DNA from: Flavobacteriales bacterium
Lineage (GTDB): Bacteria; Bacteroidota; Bacteroidia; Flavobacteriales; BACL11
Length of the DNA: 9,880 nt
Direction: 5' to 3'
NCBI GenBank assembly: GCA_002728175.1
Contig: PBVH01000045.1
Span: forward strand, 1-9,880
Below are positions 1 through 6,177 of this stretch, one piece after another (positions within the stretch are counted from its first letter, which is position 1; each line of letters begins with the position of its first letter). The notes below the pieces were generated by a model. It was not told the DNA's origin and ran no database searches. It was given only the letters and a program-made list of their open reading frames with translations. A program made the translations under genes and the position numbers.

Positions 1-117
1 AAAAGAATAAAAATTATACATGATTCAAATCCTATACATATTGATGGAGAACCATATTCAGTAAATAATACCATCAATATAGAAACTATTCCAAACAGTC
101 TTAAAATATTTTGTTAA
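1..117 (+). CDS. C-terminal end of a probable diacylglycerol/lipid kinase (DagK/YegS family), 5' part outside the window
   Basis: Frame 1 is open from the first base to the TAA at 115-117 and gives 38 residues. The tail contains a HIDGEPY stretch followed by an I-E-T-I-P-N-S-L-K-I-F ending. This resembles the last beta strands of the diacylglycerol kinase / sphingosine kinase-like family (DagK, YegS, BmrU), where a D-G-E motif is followed by a 'P-x-a-l-k-v' end. Family members phosphorylate diacylglycerol or related lipids at the membrane with ATP. The ATP-binding domain lies upstream and cannot be checked here. The stop codon directly abuts the ATG of the next gene (TAAATG), so the two are probably one operon with coupled translation. 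The family call rests on a short tail and is moderate. Confidence 0.6.
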   Translation, partial: KRIKIIHDSNPIHIDGEPYSVNNTINIETIPNSLKIFC

Positions 118-447
118 ATGAAAAAAAGAAAAAAAAATATAGTATACTCAACTAATCCAAACTATCAATATGAATATGAAGATGAATTGGAAAATACTAT
201 TGATAAAAACAACCAAAATTTAAAAATTCACCTTAATAGGCATAAAGCGGATAAATTTTCTGTTGTTATCAAAAACTTTATTGGTACTAAAGATGAAATG
301 AAGAAAATTGAAAAAAATATAAAGACAAAATTAGGTGTTGGTGGAAGTATTAAAAATAATCAAATAATAATTCAAGGAAAAGTAAGAGAAAAAGTAATTG
401 AAATATTAAATTCTGATGGTTATAAGACTACTTCGGTTGGAGGATAA
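118..447 (+). CDS. SUI1/YciH-family translation initiation factor (eIF1-like)
   Basis: This 109-residue protein has a charged, low-complexity N-terminus (residues 1-35, Lys-rich then Glu/Asp/Asn-rich) and a SUI1 fold from about 36 to 109. Family hallmarks visible in order are K-F-S-V-V-I-K-N-F (46-54), the K-L-G-V-G-G-S turn (71-77), I-I-I-Q-G-K (83-88, the conserved QG), and the closing L-N-S-D-G-Y-K-T plus G-G. SUI1/YciH proteins are bacterial relatives of eukaryotic eIF1 that bind the small ribosomal subunit; in bacteria their role in start-codon fidelity or stress is less settled. The ATG directly follows the stop of the lipid-kinase gene, so no separate ribosome-binding site is expected. 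The stop ends one base before the 3' end of the oppositely oriented tRNA-Leu, leaving no room for a terminator before it. Confidence 0.9.
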   Translation: MKKRKKNIVYSTNPNYQYEYEDELENTIDKNNQNLKIHLNRHKADKFSVVIKNFIGTKDEMKKIEKNIKTKLGVGGSIKNNQIIIQGKVREKVIEILNSDGYKTTSVGG

Positions 448-448
448 G

Positions 449-531
449 TGCCCAGAGCGGGAATCGAACCCGCACGTTTAAAAAACACATGGCCCTCAAC
501 CATGCCTGTCTACCAGTTTCAGCACCTGGGC
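449..531 (-). tRNA. tRNA-Leu (anticodon GAG)
   Basis: Read on the minus strand, all cloverleaf parts are present. The acceptor GCCCAGG pairs with TCTGGGC (one G-T at the base). The D arm has the A-A-x-x-G-G-T-A loop. The anticodon stem CATGG/CCATG encloses the loop TTGAGGG, so the anticodon is GAG and reads CUC/CUU. A long class II variable arm (GTTT/AAAC stem) is typical of leucine tRNA. The T arm is GCGGG-TTCGATT-CCCGC. The discriminator is A, as leucine tRNAs require. CCA is not encoded and must be added enzymatically. It lies 38 bp downstream of tRNA-Lys on the same strand and convergent to the SUI1 gene. Confidence 0.96.
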
Positions 532-542
532 AATAAAAAAAA

Positions 543-568
543 TTATCCCGTCTAAGCGGGATATTTTT
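543..568 (-). terminator. Terminator-like hairpin between the two tRNA genes
   Basis: A perfect 7-bp inverted repeat (TATCCCG at 544-550, CGGGATA at 557-563) with a 6-base loop sits between tRNA-Lys and tRNA-Leu. On the minus strand it is followed by a run of eight T within AATTTTTTTTATT, the form of an intrinsic terminator for tRNA-Lys. On the plus strand it is followed by TTTTT (564-568), so it could also stop antisense transcription coming from the SUI1 side. The alternative is a processing or spacer hairpin inside one tRNA precursor. If it terminates efficiently, tRNA-Leu needs its own promoter, and none is obvious in the 38-bp spacer. Confidence 0.5.
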
Positions 569-569
569 G

Positions 570-642
570 TGACCTGGCTGGGGCTCGAACCCAGGACCCT
601 CTCCTTAAAAGGGAGATGCTCTACCAACTGAGCTACCAGGTC
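570..642 (-). tRNA. tRNA-Lys (anticodon UUU)
   Basis: On the minus strand the acceptor GACCTGG pairs fully with CCAGGTC. The D arm is the canonical GCTC...GAGC with a TTGGTA loop. The anticodon stem TCTCC/GGAGA encloses CTTTTAA, giving anticodon TTT. The variable loop is short (five bases), and the T arm is CTGGG-TTCGAGC-CCCAG. The discriminator is A and CCA is not encoded. It is the first gene of the minus-strand tRNA pair, and a Bacteroidota-type promoter box lies just upstream at 656-663. Confidence 0.97.
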
Positions 643-655
643 AATTTAACAGGCG

Positions 656-663
656 CAAATATA
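656..663 (-). promoter_or_regulatory. Candidate Bacteroidota -7 promoter box for the tRNA genes
   Basis: The minus strand reads TATATTTG, an exact match to the TAnnTTTG -7 consensus of Bacteroidota housekeeping promoters. It ends 13 bases before the tRNA-Lys 5' end, a sensible distance for a short 5' leader. I see no good TTG-type -33 element at the usual ~19-21 bp spacing, so the call rests on the -7 box and its position. The rest of the 643-747 spacer is A/T-rich and shows nothing else I can support. Confidence 0.5.
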
Positions 664-747
664 ATATTTCTTTAATTCATAAATCTTTTTTTTAATATAA
701 AAATTAAATTTAATAAGTGAAATTTGTATTATTATAAAAAAATAAAA

Positions 748-1254
748 ATGATTTATCTTATTGGTTATATGGGAAGTGGAAAAACAACAATTGCTGCCGG
801 ATTATCTAATATGTTAAAACTTCCATATGTAGACACTGATGAGGAAATTCAAAAAAAAACAAATTTCACAATAAATGAAATTTTTAAAAAATTCGATGAA
901 ATTTATTTTAGAAAAATAGAGAAAGAAATTTTTACTAATATTAAAGGAAATAAAATAGTTTCAACTGGAGGTGGATTACCAATTTATTCAGATAATATGA
1001 AATATATTAAGAGAAATGGTATAAGCATTTATCTCAAAACTCCAATTCAAATTTTACATAATCGACTAAAAAAAAGTTCAGATAATAGACCGTTAATTCA
1101 AAAAGTTAAAAAACCTGATTTAAAAAAATTCATTAAAAAACAAATTAAGGAAAGAGAATATTTTTACAAGCAAGCTAGTTTTATATTGGAAACAAAAGAC
1201 TTAAGTAAAGAAGAAATTTTAAGAAAGATACACTCCTTTATTTGCAGTCGTTAA
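748..1254 (+). CDS. aroK: Shikimate kinase
   Basis: This 168-residue enzyme phosphorylates the 3-OH of shikimate with ATP in the cytoplasm, the fifth step of the chorismate pathway. Motifs seen from the ATG at 748: the P-loop G-Y-M-G-S-G-K-T (6-13), the magnesium/shikimate-binding D-T-D (29-31), F-R with R55, the G-G-G shikimate loop (74-76) after V-S-T, and the lid arginine in N-R-P-L (R114) with R136 further on. The length is normal for the family. The frame extends 8 codons upstream to a TTG at 724, but ATG 748 puts the P-loop at the usual position next to the N-terminus, so I prefer it. The usual G-E before x-x-F-R is D-E here, a small deviation. The 3' end overlaps the converging pyrR-like gene by 36 bp. 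Confidence 0.95.
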   Translation: MIYLIGYMGSGKTTIAAGLSNMLKLPYVDTDEEIQKKTNFTINEIFKKFDEIYFRKIEKEIFTNIKGNKIVSTGGGLPIYSDNMKYIKRNGISIYLKTPIQILHNRLKKSSDNRPLIQKVKKPDLKKFIKKQIKEREYFYKQASFILETKDLSKEEILRKIHSFICSR

Positions 1255-1722
1255 ATCAACATTTATATATTCTTTTAATGTGGTTGACAATGAAAGACCA
1301 ACATAATCAGATTTAATTGGATATAAATTATGATTTCTATTTACTAATACAACTGTTGATAATTTTTTTAAAGGAGTTGATAAAAATATTTTAGATGAAT
1401 ATATTAGTGTTTTTCCAGAATTAAGAACATCATCACATAAAATAACAACTTTATTTTTATAATCACTTTCTGAAAGATTAATATTTGCAGTTTCATCATA
1501 TGGATTTTTTTTATTTAAATCAATACGACCAATAGTTACATTAATGTTTGATATTTTTTCAATTACTTTCATTAACTTTTTTGCTAAAATTGAACCTCTA
1601 TCAGAGATACCAACAATAACAATATTTTTCTCGTTAATATTGTTTTCATAAATCTGCCATGAAAGTCTATTAACTTTCTGATTAAGTTGATTAAAGTCTA
1701 ATATTTTAATTTTTTCTTTCAT
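1219..1722 (-). CDS. pyrR: PyrR-like phosphoribosyltransferase
   Basis: This 167-residue protein has the type I phosphoribosyltransferase fold. V-G-I-S-D-R-G (38-43) matches the first substrate-loop region, and V-V-I-L-C-D-D-V-L-N-S-G-K-T (92-105) is the PRPP-binding motif. The stretch V-L-V-N-R-N-H-N-L-Y-P-I (125-136), followed by S-D-Y-V-G, closely follows the PyrR 'LVDRGHRELPI..DYIGK' signature. PyrR proteins make UMP from uracil and PRPP, and in some bacteria also bind pyr mRNA to attenuate pyrimidine operons. Regulation cannot be judged here: no pyr gene or attenuator is in view, so this may be a plain uracil phosphoribosyltransferase. The ATG start lies 24 bp after the stop of the upstream surface-protein gene on the same strand. 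The gene converges on and overlaps aroK. Confidence 0.75.
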   Translation of the reverse strand: MKEKIKILDFNQLNQKVNRLSWQIYENNINEKNIVIVGISDRGSILAKKLMKVIEKISNINVTIGRIDLNKKNPYDETANINLSESDYKNKVVILCDDVLNSGKTLIYSSKIFLSTPLKKLSTVVLVNRNHNLYPIKSDYVGLSLSTTLKEYINVDLTTANKGVYLS

Positions 1723-1733
1723 AACTCAGTTGT

Positions 1734-1741
1734 CAAAAATA
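1734..1741 (-). promoter_or_regulatory. Possible -7 promoter box before the pyrR-like gene
   Basis: The minus strand reads TATTTTTG, fitting TAnnTTTG, 11 bases before the pyrR-like ATG. It would give an almost leaderless transcript. No terminator follows the large gene upstream and no clear -33 element is seen, so co-transcription with that gene is an alternative. In such AT-rich DNA a chance match is quite possible. Confidence 0.3.
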
Positions 1742-1746
1742 TGAAA

Positions 1747-4700
1747 TTAATTCATTATTACATTTCCTGTAAAAGTATGGGATTCACCAATATCATCAAT
1801 AATTTTTATTATGTAACTATAATTTCCAGTATAAATTTCCTCTTTATTATCAACAGAACCATCCCAAGTATTCAATTTATCATTAGAGTAAAAAACTAAA
1901 TTACCCCATTTATTATAAATAAATATTTCAAAATCACTGAAATTTTCACCCTTAACACAGCATGGATCCCATGGAAAATAATCGTTTAATTTATCGCCAT
2001 TAGGTGTAAAAGAATTAGGCAAGTATAAAGAAAAAACAGGTTTAATGTATAGTTCATAAGTAGTATCCTTAACACATGGGCCATTTTCTGCTACTAAAGT
2101 AACATCATAGTAACCAGGTTCATTATATGTATAAATTGGGTTTTCTAAGTATGAGACGCCGTTAAAAGGAGGATCACCAAAATTCCAAGTAAAATTATTT
2201 GCAAACTGCGAATTATTTATAAAAGAGACTTGTGACTGAAAGATATTATTATCATTTATAACATAATCAAATCTAGCAATCGGAGTATTTAATACATCTA
2301 TTAATATTTCATCATCACTTGAGTTAACACATCCATTTATATCTGTTAAGGTTATTATTTCATATAATCCTTCTTGAATTGTAGCTAAAAAAGATGTGTT
2401 TGAACTAATTTCCAAAATATTATCATTAATTACCTGATCAATTGAATAAACTAAACTAAAAGGGAAATTCCCACTAAGTGATAGTAAAATAGCAGCACTA
2501 TCATTATCGCAAATTGTGATAAAGTCATCAATAAAACTAATTGTAGGTAAAGGATTTACTGTAATAGTAATACTATCATTATTTTGACATCCAATACTAT
2601 CAATACCGTTCAAATAAACTGTTGTTGTTAAACTTGGTGAAATAGTTACTGTGCTTCCATTGGGTGACGATAATAAATTAGATGGACTCCACAAATATTG
2701 ATTTGCACCATTAGCAGATAAAGTAATACTTTGACCTTCACAAATTACATCTGCTGAAGATGATATAGAAATATCGGGTTTAACACCAACGTTAAGTTGA
2801 AAATTAGTAGTTGATTTACAGTTATTTATATCAGTTCCTGTTACAGTATAGTTTATTGAACTATTTGAGCTTGCAATAACACTAGACGGGGATATAATAT
2901 TTAAACCAGAAATTGGATTCCAAGTATAATCATTTGCCCCAAAAGCATCAATTTGAACAGAAGCGCCTTCACAAATATCTGCACTAATTGGCGATAGTGT
3001 TATATTTGGTTTTGGATTTACATTTACTTGTGCTGTTAAAACATCAGAACAGCCATTTAAATCTGTTCCTGTTACAGAATATATAGTTGAAATAGTTGGA
3101 CTTGCAATGACTGAAGAACCAGTATTGACATTAAGAGCAACTGAAGGAGACCATAAATAATTTTGTGCCCCAACAGCAATTAAACTTATAGAACTATCTT
3201 CACAAATAATAAAACTATTACTGTTAATTGATAATGATGGTAATGGATTTACTGAAATAGATTTATTAAGTGTTGTTATACAGTTTTCTGAAGAAATTCC
3301 AGTTACGGAATAATTAGTTGTCATAGTTGGCATAGCAGATACTGTAGATCCGGTAGTTACATTTAAACTTGAAGCTGGAGACCAAACATAGGAAACTGCA
3401 CCTGTAGCTGATAAATTAACAACCTCTCCTACGCAAATAGTATCATTAGTACTACTAATTGAAATGATTGGATTATTTAAAATTGAAACTTGATAATTAA
3501 CTGTTGATTCACATTGGTTCAAATCAGTACCAATTACAGTATAACTTTGTGTCACTGATGGGTTTGCAATAACAATATTTCCTGAAGATAGATTTAAACT
3601 ATTTGAAGGTGACCATACGTATGAACTAGCTCCATTAGCGATAAGTGTGGTTGAATCTCCTTGACATATTGTATTTGTTCCAGAAATATTTATCGCAGGA
3701 TTTGGATTAACATTAACTGTAGAGTATATGCTATCTTTACAATTATTGTTATCAACACCAACTACTTTGTACTGAGTAGATATGTTCGGAGTTGCAACAA
3801 CAACATTACCAATTTGACTATTTAATGAATTTGAAGGTGACCAAAAATAATTATTAGCTCCACTTGCTGTCATAGTTACTGAATTTCCTTCACATATAGT
3901 ATTTCCTGAAGAATTAATAAACAAACTTGGTGGAGGTAAAACATCAACAAAAAATGTTGTTTGATCAGAACAGCCAGAAGCATTTTGAGCAGTGATTGTG
4001 TAAGTTATTGTATCTAAAGGACTAATTATTACATTAGATCCGTTAGTTGTATTTAAATAAGTAGGTGGAGACCAAGAATATGAGTTTGCACCATATAAAT
4101 TTACTTCAACTGATTCTCCACTACAAACTTGAGGATTAGGTTTATCAGCATATATATTTATTGAAGATACAACATCAATTACAACCGAAACATCAACAGG
4201 ACAACCATTTACATCAATTCCAGTACACACATAAGTTATTCCTGGTGAGCTTGGAGTTGAAGTTACGTTTGCACCCAAATTAGTATTGAGCCAAATATTT
4301 GGACTCCAGCTATATGATACTAGTCCTGAAGCAGATAAACTAATATTATTTCCATTACAAACTTCATATGTTAAAGGTGTATTACTAACTAAACTTGCAG
4401 AAGAAGTTAAGGAAATCGCAGGCTCATTAGGCTCACTAATTAAAACTTGAAAACTCGAAGAACAATTATTTGCATCATATACAGTTAGCTGATACTGGCC
4501 TGCCGATAATCCATTTGCAGTTATTCCTGTCTGTATAGGGTTAGTACTCCAAAAATAACTGTAGGAAGATGCCCCACCTATTGTATTAGAAACTATAGCA
4601 CTTCCATCAGAATAACCGAAACAAGTAGTTGGTGTGGATATAACGTTAGAGATAATTGAATCTGGCTCATTAATAACAACATTTAAAGAAGGTAGCTGAC

Positions 4701-6099
4701 ATCCTTTATCGTCCGTTACAACAACCGAATATGTACCAGCTATTAAATTAGTTATCGAATCTGAATAGTTCATACTATTATTTGTTATTCCATTCGACCA
4801 ACTAAATGTAAAAGGTGGTGTTCCGCCTACTAAGTCTACATAAATCTTACCATCATTTTCATTTAAACAAGTAATATTTTGTCCATTATAGTCAGAAATT
4901 GAATCTGAAATCATAAATGTACTTGATGGATCTTCAGTGATCGTTAATGTAAATGTTCCAGTATCAGAATAACTAACTGCATCAACAACTACGTAATATA
5001 TTCCAGCAGAACATAAAGATGTTGTGATTTGTGACTGCAAACCACAGTTAGAATTATCGTTGCTCTCGATAAAATTAATAGTATCAGATTCTGAAAGCAA
5101 GTATAAATGACTATCAAACTGTGCTCCCCCAACACCGCATAATGAAATATTTACTCCAGTTGGATTAGATATGTTGAATGAATAAATGACATCATTTCCA
5201 CTACTAGCAGTATAATTATTGTTGTAACAAATATTACTATTAAAGTGCGACGTTCCTGGAAATGGTAATAAGGTCCCTAAATCGATGGCATTATTAAATG
5301 ATGTTCCTTTAGTATATCTCCACATTGTTTCAATATGAGGTTTATAATAAGAATCAGTATTAGGAGCTGGTGTATTGTTAGAATTATTTACACATCCTGA
5401 ACCATTTATTTGCCCATGAGAATAAAATTGACATGGGGGAATAATATTTTGTGATGAAGTATACCGCCAATCTAGTCCTGTATGAAAAGGTTCAGCTTCA
5501 CAACCATAATCATCTCCTTGAAATGCTAAAGGGGCACAACCACCGCCTAACCACCATGGTAAAGTATACTGACAAGTAGCAGGTTCAAAAATATTTCTAA
5601 ATCCAGAATTATTTATTGTAACTCCTGCCCAAGACAAAGATGTAAAAGGATCCGATGGGTTATCATCTTCCCAACCAAAAAACTTCATCTTTAAAAATTG
5701 TGGCACTATATTGTTATTATAATTAAGAATTGAGACAATTGAATTAAAATCTCTTGAGTTTGTTCCAGATAAAGATACTTGAACAATATCATCGTTAAAT
5801 GCTAAATCATCTTGTGTGTTAATAATATTATCAGTTCCTTCGATAGGCAAACCTGAAGGTCCGTAACCAATCCATGGTAATATATTCAAATTGTCGCTAA
5901 ACCAAAGTTTATATGTAAAATCCTCAGGTTCGGAATTTATATTTGTACCAAAAACTGACCAGTCATCTCCTTCGTAATAATTTCCAACTTCTCTTAACTT
6001 AACTTGAATTTCAATTGGACCATCAGTATAGTTTTGAGCATTTAAAACTATGGCATTAAAAAAAAATATAAACAAATAACAAAGCCCTATATACCTCAT
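1747..6099 (-). CDS. Giant cell-surface protein: PPC-like, SprB, Ig-like and PKD domains with a type B T9SS sorting domain
   Basis: From the ATG at 6099 this is a 1450-residue secreted protein; a TTG three codons upstream keeps the frame but adds nothing. Domains in order: signal peptide (about 1-22, hydrophobic core then L-N-A-Q); an unassigned Trp/Cys-rich N-terminal region (~23-262); a PPC-like beta-sandwich (~266-392); two SprB-type repeats (~411-479 and ~492-557), each with G-G and A-G-x-Y-x-x-x-V-x-D signatures; eight 77-residue Ig-like repeats (~565-1185); a further degenerate unit (~1197-1270); a PKD domain (~1273-1354, with W-N-F-G-D and Y-x-x-P-G-x-Y-x-V-x-L); and a gliding-motility-associated C-terminal domain (~1357-1450) with P-N-S-F-T-P-N-G-D, N-D-Y-F, Y-N-K-W-G and W-D-G. 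That last domain is the type B T9SS sorting signal, so the protein should be exported across the outer membrane. A role in adhesion or gliding is inferred from the domains; no ligand can be named. No PorP/SprF-like partner gene lies in the window. Confidence 0.92.
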   Translation of the reverse strand: MRYIGLCYLFIFFFNAIVLNAQNYTDGPIEIQVKLREVGNYYEGDDWSVFGTNINSEPEDFTYKLWFSDNLNILPWIGYGPSGLPIEGTDNIINTQDDLAFNDDIVQVSLSGTNSRDFNSIVSILNYNNNIVPQFLKMKFFGWEDDNPSDPFTSLSWAGVTINNSGFRNIFEPATCQYTLPWWLGGGCAPLAFQGDDYGCEAEPFHTGLDWRYTSSQNIIPPCQFYSHGQINGSGCVNNSNNTPAPNTDSYYKPHIETMWRYTKGTSFNNAIDLGTLLPFPGTSHFNSNICYNNNYTASSGNDVIYSFNISNPTGVNISLCGVGGAQFDSHLYLLSESDTINFIESNDNSNCGLQSQITTSLCSAGIYYVVVDAVSYSDTGTFTLTITEDPSSTFMISDSISDYNGQNITCLNENDGKIYVDLVGGTPPFTFSWSNGITNNSMNYSDSITNLIAGTYSVVVTDDKGCQLPSLNVVINEPDSIISNVISTPTTCFGYSDGSAIVSNTIGGASSYSYFWSTNPIQTGITANGLSAGQYQLTVYDANNCSSSFQVLISEPNEPAISLTSSASLVSNTPLTYEVCNGNNISLSASGLVSYSWSPNIWLNTNLGANVTSTPSSPGITYVCTGIDVNGCPVDVSVVIDVVSSINIYADKPNPQVCSGESVEVNLYGANSYSWSPPTYLNTTNGSNVIISPLDTITYTITAQNASGCSDQTTFFVDVLPPPSLFINSSGNTICEGNSVTMTASGANNYFWSPSNSLNSQIGNVVVATPNISTQYKVVGVDNNNCKDSIYSTVNVNPNPAINISGTNTICQGDSTTLIANGASSYVWSPSNSLNLSSGNIVIANPSVTQSYTVIGTDLNQCESTVNYQVSILNNPIISISSTNDTICVGEVVNLSATGAVSYVWSPASSLNVTTGSTVSAMPTMTTNYSVTGISSENCITTLNKSISVNPLPSLSINSNSFIICEDSSISLIAVGAQNYLWSPSVALNVNTGSSVIASPTISTIYSVTGTDLNGCSDVLTAQVNVNPKPNITLSPISADICEGASVQIDAFGANDYTWNPISGLNIISPSSVIASSNSSINYTVTGTDINNCKSTTNFQLNVGVKPDISISSSADVICEGQSITLSANGANQYLWSPSNLLSSPNGSTVTISPSLTTTVYLNGIDSIGCQNNDSITITVNPLPTISFIDDFITICDNDSAAILLSLSGNFPFSLVYSIDQVINDNILEISSNTSFLATIQEGLYEIITLTDINGCVNSSDDEILIDVLNTPIARFDYVINDNNIFQSQVSFINNSQFANNFTWNFGDPPFNGVSYLENPIYTYNEPGYYDVTLVAENGPCVKDTTYELYIKPVFSLYLPNSFTPNGDKLNDYFPWDPCCVKGENFSDFEIFIYNKWGNLVFYSNDKLNTWDGSVDNKEEIYTGNYSYIIKIIDDIGESHTFTGNVIMN
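2545..4359 (-). repeat. Array of eight 77-residue Ig-like repeats (231-bp period) within the large type B T9SS protein
   Basis: Each unit follows the plan C-x-G-x-x-(hydrophobic)-x-L-x-A-x-G-A-x-x-Y-x-W-S-P, then L-N, a G-(S/N)-x-V, a-x-P, Y-x-V-x-G-x-D, N-x-C and a V-N-P-x-P linker. The first cysteines fall at residues 581, 659, 736, 812, 889, 966, 1043 and 1120 (ATG numbering), so steps are 76-78 residues and mostly exactly 77. The second cysteine is 51 residues after the first in seven units and 52 in the first unit. The units are similar in protein but clearly diverged in DNA, so this is an old duplication series. The paired cysteines suggest one disulfide per domain, formed in the periplasm. 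Confidence 0.9.
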
Positions 6100-6143
6100 A
6101 ATTGTCAATGAGTTGTAAATATATAAAATAACATTATGAAACT

Positions 6144-6171
6144 AAAAAAAAAGGGGGGCTTAAACCCCCTC
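6144..6171 (-). terminator. Intrinsic terminator after the 1072-residue repeat-protein gene
   Basis: Read on the minus strand, a G5/C5-6 hairpin (AGGGGG...CCCCCCT) with a loop of about 6-7 bases is followed by nine T (complement of the A-run at 6144-6152). It starts about 8 bases after the TAA at 6178-6180. It is the strongest terminator in the window and separates the two giant surface-protein genes into different transcription units. The remaining ~45 bp up to the ATG at 6099 must hold any promoter of the downstream gene; I see only a near match (TATATTTA) there. Confidence 0.88.
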
Positions 6172-6177
6172 TTTAAT

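Noticed and set aside
712..726. Possible plus-strand -7 promoter box (GAAATTTG) upstream of aroK
   Set aside because: It has the TTTG half but not the TA half of TAnnTTTG and no -33 partner, so it is not distinguishable from AT-rich background.
724..747. TTG start extending shikimate kinase by 8 residues
   Set aside because: The extra residues are Tyr/Lys-rich, while the ATG at 748 places the P-loop at residues 6-13 as usual in the family.
6100..6108. TTG start extending the type B T9SS protein by 3 residues
   Set aside because: ATG at 6099 leads directly into a normal signal peptide; the extension adds nothing.
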